DNA of 64,000 nucleotides from Paraspadella gotoi (Eukaryota; Chaetognatha), in NCBI GenBank assembly GCA_051294375.1, contig CM119268.1, forward strand, positions 17,176,502-17,240,501, in the 5' to 3' direction. The stretch's first letter is position 1. Each line of letters begins with the position of its first letter. Positions 1 through 13,439 of the stretch are shown here, piece by piece. Made by a program: the position numbers and the translations under genes. The notes under the pieces were generated by a model. It was not told the origin of the DNA, ran no database searches, and saw only the letters and a list, made by a program, of their open reading frames with translations.

Positions 1-225
1 GGGTTGCACACAGGCTTGTGGGGTTGCCTTGGTCGAATCTATGGACTGAAGACTAACGGCCAAGAGTTTCAACGAGGGTCTCTTATGCAGCTTGCTCCCG
101 GAATCAAGAGAGTTCAAACTGGCGTTTGTAGATGGCAAGGAGTCCAAACTGGCGTTCACCGATCTCGCTCGTCTTTTTTTTCGTCGCCTCGCCGCGTTTT
201 TTTCGTTGATTAAACTCGTTTCCCG
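1..225 (-). CDS. Partial coding exon running off the left edge
   Basis: From an acceptor (acatttttag before 225) the minus strand is open in phase 0 all the way to base 1, matching the phase-0 exit of the exon at 927-725. The peptide has a basic run (RRRKKRRARS) and then a Ser/Asn/Leu-rich repeat-like section with the related pieces ASLDSLPS and ASLNSLDS. No known domain is visible. If joined to the exons to its right, the 4.1-like gene continues beyond this window and may include the usual C-terminal domain there. Confidence 0.45.
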
Positions 226-724
226 CTAAAAATGTTCAGCGTTTAAAAGTAGGGAAAGAAAACATGTTTCCATTTAAAACTTGAGACATAAATATTTATA
301 CATAATTATCATTTTGATCAAATTTCTTCTCCTTGAATGCAACCATCTGAGTTTTAAAAAAGCTGGGGATTAATGAGAAATTAGTAATTTTAAAATTTTT
401 TAAGGTAAGTCTTTTTTAAGTAACTAAATGAATAATAAGATTTGCTGAAAAGGTAGAGGTAAAAAAATAATCTCAAAAATATCTTATCATTTGTGTTAAG
501 GTGACCAACGTCTTTCTTTGGCACATATCAAAATTCCACGATGAAGATATGGATCCTGCTAAATAGAAGTCAACCTGTTCAGCGTCAATCTAAACTAAAT
601 TTGGAAACGCACAGACTCACAAAGCCAACCAAAAAAAAAAACCCGGTTAAACATACGCATAAGCCGGAAATATTAATTAAAACTAAAAAAATTAAAAGAG
701 GGAAGATATAAAACCCGCAAAAAC

Positions 725-927
725 CTTAGTGGATTCAACATCTTCCGCCATGACTTTGATGAGTTTCCCCATTTTGTTATTATTTTTTCGCCTGACCCCG
801 TCGGGGATTGAGGTGGGAGATGAGGGAGGCGTTTGGGGATCGGGGCGTTCTGCCCCGTTAGAGTCACCGGCGTCGGCCGTCGGGGTCGTCGCGGACTCAG
901 CGTCGGGACTCGAGATCATTTTGGACC
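725..927 (-). CDS. Probable further coding exon of the 4.1-like gene
   Basis: Minus-strand open stretch between an acceptor (gggctcag before 927) and a donor (ACTAAG|gttttt at 725). It enters in phase 1, matching the exon at 1377-1216, and leaves in phase 0. The peptide is Ser/Thr/Pro-rich at first and ends in a basic stretch (GVRRKNNNKMGKLIKV). I recognise no domain. It is probably part of the long 4.1-like tail; an unrelated gene on the same strand is the alternative. Confidence 0.5.
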
Positions 928-1215
928 CTGAGCCCGAAAAAAAAAAGAAAATGTGCAGAGGAAGAGAAATGATTTACACGAGGGACGAAAGATTGAGAAA
1001 AGGATTTTTTTTTTAAAGTGTCAGACATCGCGGAACGAAAAAAAAGATGAAAATAAAAAAAATAAAGATTTCAAATTGGGTCAAAACGAATGAAAAAAAA
1101 AGGAAATGAAAGAGTAACTTGAGATGAGAAAATGAAAACGGACGGACAGATCGGACAGAGAGACATATAAACAAAAATATTTAAAAAAAGACATGATGCA
1201 GAAAAGACATTGTAC

Positions 1216-1377
1216 CTAGTTTGGGCGTCTGAGGTGTGGCATCTCCTATGCTGTCACCCTCGTCCTCGTCCAGCGCAAAAGGCGCGGACTCGGCCCGGGG
1301 CAGCACCGACAAAGGAACAGAGGGTCTGGGAGAGTCAGACGACTCTCCGGGGAAAGGGGAATACCCATACATGGATG
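1216..1377 (-). CDS. Probable further coding exon of the 4.1-like gene
   Basis: An open minus-strand stretch bounded by an acceptor (gtagacag before 1377) and a donor (CTAG|gtacaa at 1216). It enters and leaves in phase 1. The peptide is rich in Ser, Pro, Asp and Glu (for example YSPFPGESSDSPRPS), like the variable tails of protein 4.1. The preceding exon carries a stop at 1964-1962, but an internal donor CAG|gtttcg at 2162 leaves phase 1 and would join here, giving a longer isoform. Membership in the gene is an inference from strand, spacing and phase. Confidence 0.5.
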
Positions 1378-1961
1378 CTGTCTACTCATGCGGCGGTCGG
1401 GGACGGGGAAGTGACGGGGAAAGGGAAAGAAAGAGTGAAAAAGTAAGAACGGAATAATTTTTTGACTGATGAGCCGTTGCATGTGGTTTCGATTTACAAA
1501 TGCTAGGTAGTCCAAATACAATTTTTTTTATTACTGCGCAGGTATTTTTTTTGTTTTAAATTTACGTCCAGGGATTTGAAAATATATGAGATGCAGAAAT
1601 GTTTTGTATTTACGATAATAAAAATAAGTTTTATAAAAGAGAATCTTATCATCTACAATAGACGTGGTGTAGATTCTAAAGAAAGAGGGAGTCTAGTAAA
1701 AGCATTTTAATGCACGGAAAGTTGAAGAATACACACAGAGTTGGAGAGAGACTTCTAATTCGCAGAGATGCTAAGAGGCGAGTGCTTTTTATATCAATAC
1801 GTCCTTTTAAACTAATCATTGACGAGATTTTAAAGTTTTTAGTGAAGACCACTGAGAATTTTAAACATGACTAAACTTTATACTTTTGACAATTATAAGT
1901 AAAAATTCTAGGGTTATTGTTGAAAAATCCCATCATTGAAAAGCATGAAAGAACAATTCAC

Positions 1962-4956
1962 TCATCGCCCGAGGAAATTCCTTGCCATTTTCGCGGATGG
2001 CGCGTCGTTCGCGGTCGGCGCGTCCCCGAGGACGAAGACGTCTTCAAACTCTCCGTCGTACAAGTCCAAGCTATCGTCAAGGTCTTGCGGCAGCGAAGTC
2101 AGCGAGTAATACTTTTTACAGTCTTGGACCGTCGGGTAGGAAAAGTCGGACTCGCCGAAACCTGTCTCGTCATCATCAAACGTCTCGCTGCGGACGACTC
2201 GAACAGGAGGTGGGGAGTCAGTTTGGCGCAGTTGATCGTGGTCTTGGTCAAAATATGGAGTGTCAATGTGGTGTAGGCTTGGAAGCTTGCCCGAGATGAC
2301 CTTGGTCTTCTCCGGACTGTTAACCCTTTTGAGGTTTTCAGCCTGGATGGTTCCAACTTTGGCATCTTTGGCTTCAACGCTCTTGGGATCGCGAATACCC
2401 GGGGTATGTTGGTGACTCGTAGATTTCTTCAAGATATCGCCATTGAGGTTGCCATTTTTGTCCCTTGCACTGCCATCAGGCGTGGTTTTTGTATCTTTTC
2501 TTGATTTTTTTGTTGTCTTTTGACAAAAGTTTGTTTTAAATTGAATTTGTTCATTCGGAATTTTGTTTATGGTTTTATGGGTTGAAGAAAAAATGTGAAA
2601 AAGAAAGAGAGGAAGTGAGAATTGTGTCATAAAACATAGTAAAATCATTCAATCAAGTGAGAGAAAGGAAAACCGAATAATTGAGATGGTTGCAGGAATG
2701 TGATGGTCTTATCAATGGTATACACTAACAAAATACATTAGAAATTAAATATTTATGTAAAGAAACTATTCGTGTCCCTAACAACCACCTCAACATTGAT
2801 GTCATAACGCTAATGGCAATCAATACCTTCAATGAAGGAACAGTGAGCTGAGATGTAACGACGCCATTTCGTACTTTGGAATTGCCGGCTTCAGTGGCCG
2901 TTCGGTAAGGCAGGTACGGACCATTTTCAGAGGTTCTCGACCTGGTCAGCCCCCTCCGCACGGGCTCCCTCTCAAGCTCGGTCACTATGTAACTCTCGCT
3001 GTCGCTACATCTTGAAACGTCCAGCGAATGCGCGTGCGGTGTTTCGTAACTCTCGGATAAATGGATTCGCTTTTTTGTTTTGTTTTACATTTGGTTTTGA
3101 AGATGTTAGTAAACAGTATGGGTAATCGAGAAGGGAGAATACAAGCGATGGTGAGGACGGGAGATAAAAATTTATATGTTTTGGTTGCGTGTTTCATCAA
3201 ATCACCATCGAGTAAAGAAAGAATCGTACAATAATAAAACATTATTTGCTTTAAAGACCATTCTTCCTGGTCCGTACCTCCTTGGAATCCTCTTTGATCG
3301 CCGGGCCCGAGGAGGAAGACACTGGAACGGCGGAGTGAGGTCGAAGCTCATCCAAGCGACCAACGGATCGGCTCATGCTGTTAACTGTTCACAAAATTAA
3401 TAAATAAATCTAAAGTAAATAATGATAATAAATCAATAAGAATATGAAAAGTAAAAGGGACTCAACTAGCAGTATCCAATAACATCGTCAAAAGTCTCAG
3501 CCCTTAAATTCCCCCTACTCACCCCCCATATCCGCCATGCTCCGGGCCGAGTAAAGTGACCGCCGACTGGAAGTCCTCTCGATCGAGGGCGGGGGTCTGT
3601 CTATGAGGGAGGAAGCCTGTTTGGTCTGGTAGTGAGTTCGGCCCGAGTAGCGGAACTTGGAGCCGAAGCGTGGGAAGCCCCAGAAAGAAGACTTGACGGG
3701 AGGATCGGAGGCAACGAGTCTGGAGCAGAGAAAGTGGTCATTAAATGTTATATCTACCATGTAACAATAACAATTTATGCTAGTTTAGTTAACAAACGAT
3801 ACAATAATTCAAAAATTAGGTTATTGTGTTCACTTTCATCTATTGCGAGAGTTAGAACCTGATGGCAATGCAAAGTTGCAATATTGTCTCAGCAACGATT
3901 TCTAACAACCAATACCAGCAGCAAAATTGGCTAAAAATATCGTCCATGCTTAACTGTGCTTAACCCCTGGCAAAGCGTGACGTTATTGTTAGTACCTGAA
4001 GAACGTGTGGTGCTCTACGCAAGTCTTCCACAGTCTCTTGGCCGCTTTGTGGTTGCAGAGTTTGAAGCCGACGGTGGCCTCGAACTGCTCGAACTCCCCC
4101 GGTCGAATCTTGATGTAGAAGTTGTTCCGTTTGTAGGAGATCTTGAGAATTTTGGGCCAGGCGAACCGATTGATCCGAAGCCGGTCTCTGAAGACAAGTA
4201 CGCCCGACGAGCAGACGCCCACGAGGATGTCCACGCCTTCTGAGTCCTGTAGGATGAGTGAGATTAGGCGGATGAACAAGATGGCTATGGAAGTTTAGAG
4301 ATAATTGAAAAACTAAACAAAGAAAAACATCTCATTACAAATTTATAGTAATTTGGAAATGAATTAAGTTGACGTTCATTTTATCTTGCATTCATACCAA
4401 CAAACCTAAAACAAATAAACTGCGGTGTCAGATGTTAAATTAAACTACATAAGTAGATCATGCAACAGCAAGCTTTTGTGATTTACAAGGATAGGTTAGA
4501 CGTTATCAGATTGAGGAAACCATTCAGGGCAAACTGTAAAAGAAGGCAAATGTCGGTGTTTGTGTACCTTCGAGGCTGTAAGGAATTCTGGGCGACCTTC
4601 GACAAACTTTTTTCGATATTTTCTTTGATTAGACACACATAAAATACAATTTTCTAACTTGGATTCGGCCAACTCCGGATTTTTAATAAAAAAAAAAACG
4701 TGTAGATGTTTCAAACGATGACAAATAAAATCCGCAGTTCGCCGTCCGACCTTGCGGTCGTTACTCACTTTGGCCGGATGTAACTCGACTCCATACATGG
4801 CGAGCTTCTTGGCGTTCTCCAGGTAATGCATCTCTGCCTCCGCCGGCATCTGTCCTTTGTGAGTCCGATGCAACTCTGCGACTTTATCCATCAATTCCTA
4901 TTCGACAAAAATTAGGTGCAAAGAGTGAAGAGAAACAGAAAAAAAAATGACGCTGT

Positions 4957-5014
<58 letters not shown>

Positions 5015-6197
5015 AGACCGGCGAGTGCTGCGGGGCAAAGAGAAAATCTTTGAGGTAATCGTCTCGATGTTCCTCTGAGTCGAAGTCGCCGAGTTCTGCC
5101 TGCACAGTGTACGATCCGAGGAGGGCGTGCGTCACGAACGAGCACGGCAGTCTGGACGGGATTAATTATTTTCCACTGAGTAATTAGGTATTGGGAGTTT
5201 AAGAGTTTAAGAGTCTAGGGTAATCAGATCTTGAATAGGTTTTTCTCCAATTTAATTCAATTTCTATTTTCTAATCTATTTTTATAATTGTCATTTCTAC
5301 ATTTGACTTACTTAGCTGTGAAAATGTCTTTCCTTAGTTGCAACGTAAGCAAGTAGCGAGTGATATCTTCTTGTAAGGCGCCAGGATCGGGGGGATAAAA
5401 CTTGACTTGGAAATGGAAGACCCATTGACCATCTGAGCAGAATATATATGAGCATGTATATGTAAATAATTAACAAATGCTAACTTTACAAGTTCAACCT
5501 ACTTTTGACTTGTTTGCTGATTTTCTTTTCCAAGTCGAGCCACGTCTAAAAACAAGCGTTAAATTCATTTATCAAAATCTAATTTATGAACTTTGTTAAT
5601 TTATAAGAGTGCCCCGCCTGGATTTGCTCCTCATCGACGTAGGTGACCCCGAAGTAATCTTTCTCCAGCAGCGAAATGTAATCGGCCACTCTGTCCAAAA
5701 CCACTTGACCTTTGGCTTTTTTCTGTTCGGAAGTGGAAAGAAGAAGAAATGTTAATTCGCTTCTATGAGAAAACTTAAGTGGGTGGATGGGAAAGTAATT
5801 TGCTCAAAAATATTTGGCATCGTTCACTCATTCATTCAGTCATTTATTCATTCAGTCATTCATTAATTCATTCATTCATTCATTCCTTCATTCATTCATT
5901 CATTCATTCATTCATTCATTCATTCATTCATTCATTCATTCATTCATTCATTCATTCATTCATCGCTTCATCCATTCAAAAAGATAAGCACATCGAATTT
6001 AATTTAGTTGAATTTAATTTACGTAACAATCGTAACAATGTAGCGTACATATTTATATATTTATCCATTATCCAAACTAAACTATTCACAAGATCTTTTA
6101 TATTTTATATTTTCCGTTCACTCACGTCGACGTCGAACTGAAATTCGGTTCCGTCCAAAAGGATCACGTGACAAATGACAGTTTTTAATGGCTTCAT
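1962..6197 (-). CDS. Protein 4.1/coracle-like FERM-domain protein (11 exons, 651 aa form)
   Basis: Protein 4.1 proteins tie transmembrane proteins to spectrin-actin at the cell cortex and, in invertebrates, at septate junctions. Exons on the minus strand: 6197-6126, 5722-5618, 5545-5503, 5432-5312, 5151-5019, 4897-4769, 4246-3996, 3719-3523, 3384-3278, 3069-2827, 2516-1962. All phases match and the sum is 651 codons plus stop. FERM covers about residues 5-285, with typical blocks [42 protein letters not shown]-like [20 protein letters not shown] and [14 protein letters not shown]-adjacent block follows (SKFRYSGRT, about 285-350), then a low-complexity acidic and serine-rich tail. The intron after 5618 would use a GC donor (CAG|gcgggg). 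The start is the ATG at 6197; family members often have a longer N-terminus, so an upstream exon is possible. The last exon ends at TGA 1964-1962, but see the downstream exons. Family assignment is firm; the subtype is inferred. Acceptors of the last two exons are less certain. Confidence 0.85.
4961..5010 (+). repeat. (CT)n microsatellite next to a 4.1-like exon end
   Basis: An uninterrupted CT run lies in the intron directly after the donor of the exon ending at 5019 on the minus strand. On the sense strand it reads (GA)n. Confidence 0.9.
5862..5964 (+). repeat. (ATTC)n tetranucleotide microsatellite
   Basis: More than twenty tandem ATTC units lie in the first coding intron of the 4.1-like gene, with less regular copies from about 5825. 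The hydrophobic reading frame across it is a by-product of the repeat. Confidence 0.9.
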
Positions 6198-6469
6198 TTT
6201 GTTGTCGTCGAATCTTTGAATCTTTAAACTAATTACTTCATCTTTTTCTTCGGTTTTCTCTTGTTTTTTTTTGTTTTGTTTCGTTTCGTATACGTTTCGT
6301 AATCGCCTTCTCCTTTCTCGTTTCTTTGGTCCCGAGTGGCAGGTTAGGCGCTATGCAGTTTTTGTGATGGAATAAAAAAAGTTCCGAATTCCTGTCTCCC
6401 AGAGATTATGCCTTCACAACCGGATATCCCGATATCCGGGGCGGACAAAAAAAAAAATTTCCGGGTTTC

Positions 6470-6720
6470 ACATCCGAGCGTTCTTTGGAACAGACGGAGC
6501 TTTTTCTTTTCTTATTTCTTTTTTAATCTTTGCCGCGCGGTCGCCGCCGCCGCCGCCGCCTCCGCCGCGCTGCGCCGACGCGTCTGAAGACGTAAACGGC
6601 GTTTTCCGGCTTTGGCAGCGGTGGCAGGAGTTCCGACGTTCCGGCGTTATTGAACTTATTCGTGTTTTCTTTTTCCGGCGCCGGTCTTTTCTCGTGCACA
6701 CGGCATCGTTTTCTCGTAGC
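6470..6720 (-). promoter_or_regulatory. GC-rich 5' region of the 4.1-like gene
   Basis: About 270 bases upstream of the ATG at 6197, a locally GC-rich stretch in AT-rich surroundings contains a (GCC)n run at 6541-6561 and several CpGs. This could be a promoter or 5' untranslated exon. Position and composition are the only evidence; no TATA box or initiator is claimed. Confidence 0.3.
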
Positions 6721-7267
6721 GGAAATTACGGAAGATTCGCATTTTTTATTTTGTTTTTTCTCCTTTTTTTGTTTTGTATTTCGCAGACCGAGGAGAGATT
6801 CAGGCCATTTTTAAGGCGGAAGACAATTTATCCTTTTGAGTATATGGGAGTGGCGGAGCTGTAGTAATGTTAATTTCTGAAATGAACATGTCAACTATTA
6901 CTTCCATTTTTTTTTTTAAATTTAAACGTTTCAAACTTTTTTGTGAAGCATAAAAAACTGTTTCGCTCATCATCATTATTCATTAGATTAGAAAAAAAGA
7001 AAAAAAGTGTACATCCAGACCACCAAAGCGCTGAGCTTTTTCACATTACTTGAGAAAAAAAAAACTCTTATGAAATTATGTTTATTTCCTGTTACGTACA
7101 TAAGTGGTTCTGAAAAGTAACAGTAGCAACCGCATCGAGTTAAAAAAACCGCGTGAAAAATTATCGAATGAACATTAAGCGATTAATCAATTTCTTGAGA
7201 AAACGACGAAGCTACGGAAAATGAAGCTGCTGGCATTTTTATTGAGTCGGCATTCGGCAAGGTGAGT

Positions 7268-7309
<42 letters not shown>

Positions 7310-9430
7310 CTTCTTTCTCTCTGTCGACTCTCTCATCTTTCTTTTCTTCTCTCTTCTCTCTTCTTTCTCTCTTTCTCTCTCTTTCTCTCTCCCTCTTCTC
7401 TCGTCTCTCTCTCTCTCTCCTTCTCTCTCTCTCTCTCTCTCTCTCTCCTTCTCTCTCTCTCTCCAGTGGGTGAGGATAAGAAGAGGAGCAGAGAAAGTTT
7501 GTCGGTTTTCGATTTTCATCGACTCACCCGAAGAGGATGAGTTAATTCTGTCACAGGGAATCAAGAGTCTTGATTGCGGTCGCTGCGGTTCTATCTGGTT
7601 TGGTCGGGTGAGGTGGAGGAAGGTAAGGTTTGTAATAAGGTGAGTTTTAATGAGTGAGAAAAATCGCGATGTTATAAATTTTCAGTGGAATTAAATGACA
7701 GAAGTCTCTTTTGGAGTGCGAAGATTGAAAAACATGTATTTTAGTCGAGGAAAGCGACAAGGCAGCATGCTTGACCAAAATCTGGTAAACGAAAAAATGA
7801 TGATAAAGATAATAAAGAACTAGACCTTTTGACAGGCGACTGAAACAGGCGAATAAGATGAGCAAACAAACAAGATGCACATAAAGTAAGTTGAATGGGG
7901 AGCAAAGTTGAGAAAGGTGCGGTTGAACGCGACCCCGAAGAAACAGCTGAACAAATCGGGCGAGGTGAGTTGAGTTGAGTAGAGCGAGTAGCGAAAACAA
8001 ACAAACCAAGAAGCAGAGTAAACGAAGGCGATCGAATCTCAGGTTTGAAAGGAAAAAAAAAGGTTTTATTATTGAAAAGAGAAGAAGAATAAAAGAGAAG
8101 AGAGAGTCGCAGTTCGTTTTTTATTTTATTTTCTTTTTCGGTTGTTTTTTTTTTTTCGTTTCGAAACAAAACTCTTTCTTCCTTAACTTGATGAGAGAAT
8201 CAGGTGTGGATTTTTGTTGTCGTTTTTTCGTAGTATTTCCTTAATCCTGAAATGATTTTTTTTCGAATTTAATTCTCGAAAGCGAGATAAAATTTATCCA
8301 AAGAAAAAAGACGAAAACAAAACTGACTGACTGATTGTAAATCAACAATAACGACAGCAACCACAACGACAACAACAGAGTCGTTGCAAAGTTGCAGTTG
8401 GTTCCAACCGTAACACATTTTTTCCCTTGTGTCGTCCACGACCTCCATGGGGAATTTGTAGCCAACGGGTCCGCAGCAAATTATTATTTTAACTAGAAAA
8501 ATATCGGCAGCCGAATGGAAAACAACAACAACAACAAAAACAAATTTGATGCCGAACAAACCGGCTCGTTGTTCGCCAATTGATCTCCCGATTCAATCTC
8601 CAAACCCCCCCCCCTCCTTTTCGGGAAGTTTTTTTTGGCACAACGAACAGTTTTGTGAAAGTTACAATGACCTCACTGAGTGAATTCATCGGAAGTGAGG
8701 ATCGAGATCTATTTAGGCGAACAGCCGACGATGACGATGACCGTCGACTAAAATGACAAAGATGTCATTTCGGTGAAATAAACCGGCATCGTTGTCGGCG
8801 ATTGTTTTGTCGTAATTGTCGTTAAGTTCATCGCGAATTTTGTCATCTACTTGTCTACTTTGTCGACGTTTGTCGGCTGAGTCGTTGTCGGAAACAGCGT
8901 CAACGACTGAGAGAGGATTATTCTTTGGCAGCCAAAAAATTGATTGAGCTCTGAAGGCGAGAAAGATTGGTGGGTGGCTTAAGGATCAGTATGCTTGGCG
9001 TTCTTTTCTCTCTCAATGAAAGAGTTCTGAATTCAAATACAAAAAGTGACCTGGTTGCCACTGCTACACTACTAATAAAATTACTCCTCTATTTTCGGAG
9101 AATAAAAGCTTTATTAAACGGCGATGGTAAATTGATTGATTTATGAAGCGATTCGGCGAAGCCAAGACAAAAGACAATTTTATACGTCAAACGCTCGCAT
9201 AAATTGATAAATAGAAGAAACCTCCCTTTCTATCTTACAAATGGAGCGTGTAACCGCGAGTTAAAAATAACCGTAAATATTAATTTGACGTTCCCATCTT
9301 TTCCTCCGCGCCTTTACTCGAGAACACTTTATCGTTCCGTCCTGTGATATATCTTTCTCGGCCGACACAACAGTCTGAAGCCGGTGAAGTTGAATTTGAA
9401 GGAGGGGAGAGGGGGAGAGAGAGAGAGAGA

Positions 9431-9487
<57 letters not shown>

Positions 9488-10908
9488 AAGAAGGCGTTTC
9501 AAACCGCAAAGTCAAGTAGATCGTGGAATTCGACTAAGAAGAGATTTCGATGGCAGAGAAAAAAAGTGGTAAAAAGAAATTCCTTTGTGAAAAAAAAATC
9601 TGGGGATGAAATACAATAATCCCGAAAAAATCTCGAACGGGTAGGGGGCTTTTTTTGGAGGGGGGCGCTGAGGGCTGGGGGGGGGGGCAATTGTCAAAAA
9701 TAGGATTCGAATTCATTAATCTTTTTAGTTCTCTTAGAAGTTTCTTGTGAACAAAATTCCTTCTCGAAATCCGAGAAAATCTCCATTTTCTTTTTGAGTT
9801 CAAAGTTTAAAAAAAAGGCATAAAAATTGAAAATCTTTGAAAAATACACTATAAAAACTAACAAAAGTTTCTTTGAAGATTCTTTGAAAAGTTAATTAAG
9901 TCTAAGGAAACAAAAATTTGGAGTCGAAGTTGTGGTTATTTTTTTTTTTTTTTTTTTTTTTTGTGAAGGGAGAAAATCAACTGATTTTTTTTTCTACCAT
10001 GAATTATAACCGCTGCGAATCAAGATACGTATTTGAGGGAAAAAAACCGCGATTTTGTTTCGACGCTGCAACGGTTGCTAGTTGTGTTATTTTTAATTCT
10101 CGCATATTTTTAACTTTAAATTTAAAAAAGCCGAGATAAACTAATAAAATTTTAAATTTTCAAAACACCACAAAAATCTCAGCACATACTGTCGGAAAAA
10201 TGTAAATTCCCAACTGAAGCTAAAAAGGAGACCAAGCTAGTAGTCGGTGACAGAATTAAAAATCGTGGCAAATATCCAAGAGTTCTTTCTCCCTTTTCCC
10301 TTCTCCACCACAAACCCAAAAAAAAACTTGCCATGTGGTCGAAATTCGTTATCCCTGGTGGTTGCGTTTTTATCGGCAGCGACAGGCGGTTTTGATGTCG
10401 TGAGAATTCGATATCACTTGGTCCGACTGCAGAGGGCGTCCCTCGAATTTTTCATGGTTTCATGGATTCGGAATGGGTAAATAAATTACGATCGAATTTC
10501 TATGAATTCTTATTGAAATGAGCATAAATTTCGATCGACTTATGTGGGAGTGAAAATTCTTAGCGTAAAATCTGCAGTAAAAAAATACGAATGTTAATGT
10601 TGATATATTTTATTTTTGAAATGACATGAAGATACAATTATGGCTACGAAAATCGTCTGCTATTGACGATCTTTTGATCATCTGGCATCAAAAGCGACAC
10701 ACATCCAACTTTTGTGTGCAAATCGGATTTTTTTTTAAGCGATTACGTCGATGACTAAATTTGTCTGAAGAAAAATATTTATTCGTTCAATTTGTGGATA
10801 AAATTTAATAATACTTATATTTTTTTATACAAACAAATGACAGGAGACTTTCGAAAAAGTTTTCGGATTTAATTTATCGAAGAGCAAAACGTGGAACAAA
10901 AAGCAAAG

Positions 10909-10947
10909 GGAACCGCGGATCGGAACCGCGGATCGGAACCGCGAGCG
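10909..10947 (+). repeat. Three tandem 13-base GC-rich units
   Basis: GGAACCGCGGATC occurs twice in tandem, followed by a third slightly altered copy (GGAACCGCGAGC). The array sits just upstream of a GC-rich CCAAT-containing patch and could be regulatory; function is unknown. Confidence 0.6.
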
Positions 10948-11089
10948 GAAAGATGATCAGTTTGCATCCGAAAAAAAAACTTTTCTTCAGTCTTCGGGTC
11001 TTCGTGTCTCTCAGATTCTCTTCATAATCGAACGAAGAGGATGACCCGATTTCAAAACTGATTGCCCGCGGGTCAAAGAAAAAGAGGAT

Positions 11090-11260
11090 CCGACTCGCTT
11101 CCGACCCTTCATCGATGATTGGTCGAGATTCGGGCGCTGATTGGCCCGGGGGTTCGCATGGGGTCGGCGGTCGGCCACCCCGGAAATCCCGCCAGAAATC
11201 GCCTTATGTCGCTCGACAGTCCTGAGGCGAACGCGCTGTGATTTATTTTTTTATTGCGGT
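11090..11260 (+). promoter_or_regulatory. GC-rich patch with two inverted CCAAT boxes
   Basis: ATTGG pentamers occur at 11118 and 11140 in a GC-rich island (GGCCCGGGGG nearby). Paired CCAAT boxes in a GC-rich context suggest a promoter, but no confident gene start is adjacent. Confidence 0.25.
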
Positions 11261-11392
11261 TGTAATTTTTCGAGTTCGAGGGTCAACAGCTTTTCTTTAA
11301 TTTTTCTACGATTCTTTATTATAAATAAAGGTGTCTGCTTTGAATGAAGTCATTTTAAATTTAATGGCCTTCCTTCCTTTTTTCATTCCTTT

Positions 11393-11413
11393 TTTTTCTT
11401 TCTTTCTTTCTTA

Positions 11414-11483
<70 letters not shown>

Positions 11484-11484
11484 G

Positions 11485-11524
<40 letters not shown>

Positions 11525-11560
11525 TTTTTCTTTCTTTCTTTCTTTCTTTTTTTCTTTTTT
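11393..11560 (+). repeat. (CTTT)n microsatellite
   Basis: A long array of CTTT units with scattered interruptions. Translated frames (SFFL on one strand, KERK on the other) are repeat artefacts. Confidence 0.9.
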
Positions 11561-12846
11561 TACTATTTTCTTATTTTCTTTTACATTAAGTTTTGGTCCT
11601 TTTTTCTTTGTCTTTCTTTTTCTCCCTTTACGTCTCTTATTTTCTCTTCCTATTAATTCTTTCACGTTGGAGGAGTCCACCAGGGGGCTACCGTCCGCCC
11701 TGGGCAATCGATATTTTCCCAACCACAGAATCGTTTTTTCCCTCTTTTTTGTTTCCTTTTAATTCGGTTCTTTTCTTCACAATTCCCCGGTTTAAAACTC
11801 TCTCATACTGAATTGTTACTTTCTTGAATTTTTCCTCCTTTTTTAATGTCAAGTTAAATGACATGACAAGACTGTTTAACAACAAGAAAGAACGACGATG
11901 ACAAAAACTAACAACAATTGTTATAACTGCAAACAATGGACAAAGATGATTTGGTGAGGGCGACGTCAGTGGCTTTGGGGCGTGTACGTAAACCGATGGT
12001 TAAATACATACAACCTAGTACGATATTTGATGGCGTTCAATAAGTAAGAATCGATACTGCGTTTACGATTCATACATAAACAAAACATTAAACATTTAAG
12101 CAATATTCGGCGACAAAATCGACGATTTTAAGCAGTTGTTCAACTCAGAACATGTTGACGTTTACGAGGTAAAAATTCTTATTTTGAATCCTTTTAGTTT
12201 TTTTTAATTTGTTTGTTTTCATTTTTATTTTTGATACTTTTTACGCGACGTGTTGAAATTGCTAAGAAACTAAAATAAACTAAAAACTAAAACGTTAAAA
12301 TTTTGTAGAAAAGAAAAAAAAAATTAATACAAAAACACAAACGTAAAACTAGAAATCAGAGAAAAAAGAAGAAACTGAAAATAGGGAAAACAAAACATTA
12401 AAAAAAAATCAAAAAAAAAAAAAAAATAAAAACTTGAAAGCTCAATATTTTTTTTTTGTTTTGGCTCAAAAAATCGCGCGGGATCGAGATTGAAAAGGTG
12501 AACGGAGCCTAAGGAGGATGAGGAGGAGGAGGCAGTTGCGACCAGTTTCATGACCCCCGCAGTTTATTTATACTTTTGTATTGACTAGAAAGGTGATTTT
12601 TAATTTAAAAAAAAAAATTAACTGAAAGACTTTTGTTGTCGTTTGTATTCGGAGAAACTGGTTTGTTTAACTGCTCCCAACTGGTTTTAGACAACGTCGA
12701 AGGAAGAGCATAGTGTAAACGGAAATAATTTCTTTTATTATATTTTGGTGATTTCATACTAACACTTACAGCAACTGTCAACGTAAGCTCCTTTTATATG
12801 TCGGATCGTGTGAAAAGTAAATAGCTCACTAAATTAAAAACTTGTG

Positions 12847-12878
<32 letters not shown>

Positions 12879-13143
12879 AGAGGAGAGAGAGAGACGAGAG
12901 AGAGAGAGAGGCGCACGTCCCCCCTCCCCACTCCCCGATTTGTTGTTTTTAAAATTTGATTCGTTCGACGAAATCTTAATCGGTTTGAGGAAAAGATCAT
13001 TAATGAGAAAAAAATATAACGAAAAAAAAAAATATGAAACAACAAAATTTCTCCTCGGCGCGTCGGAAAGGTTGAAATAGTCAAAAGATTATGTAATAAA
13101 GATTGTCTATAACAAAGATAGAGAGAAGAGAAGAGAGAGAGAG

Positions 13144-13214
<71 letters not shown>

Positions 13215-13332
13215 ACTTTTACTTTTCGTATAAGTTAATCCCAATGTTTCGGTTAAACACGCGAAGCTTTTGAGAGGAACATCGGAGTCGACGCACGATC
13301 ACGCACACGCACGCACTCACTCCGCGGCGCTA

Positions 13333-13391
<59 letters not shown>

Positions 13392-13439
13392 AAGAGGGAG
13401 AGAGAGAGTACAAATAATAAAGACGATGGCAAGATCAGT

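Noticed and set aside
11331-11762. 143-codon Phe/Leu/Ser-rich open frame that looks like a membrane protein
   Set aside because: It is a translation of the CTTT array; the opposite strand is equally open as a Lys/Glu/Arg protein.
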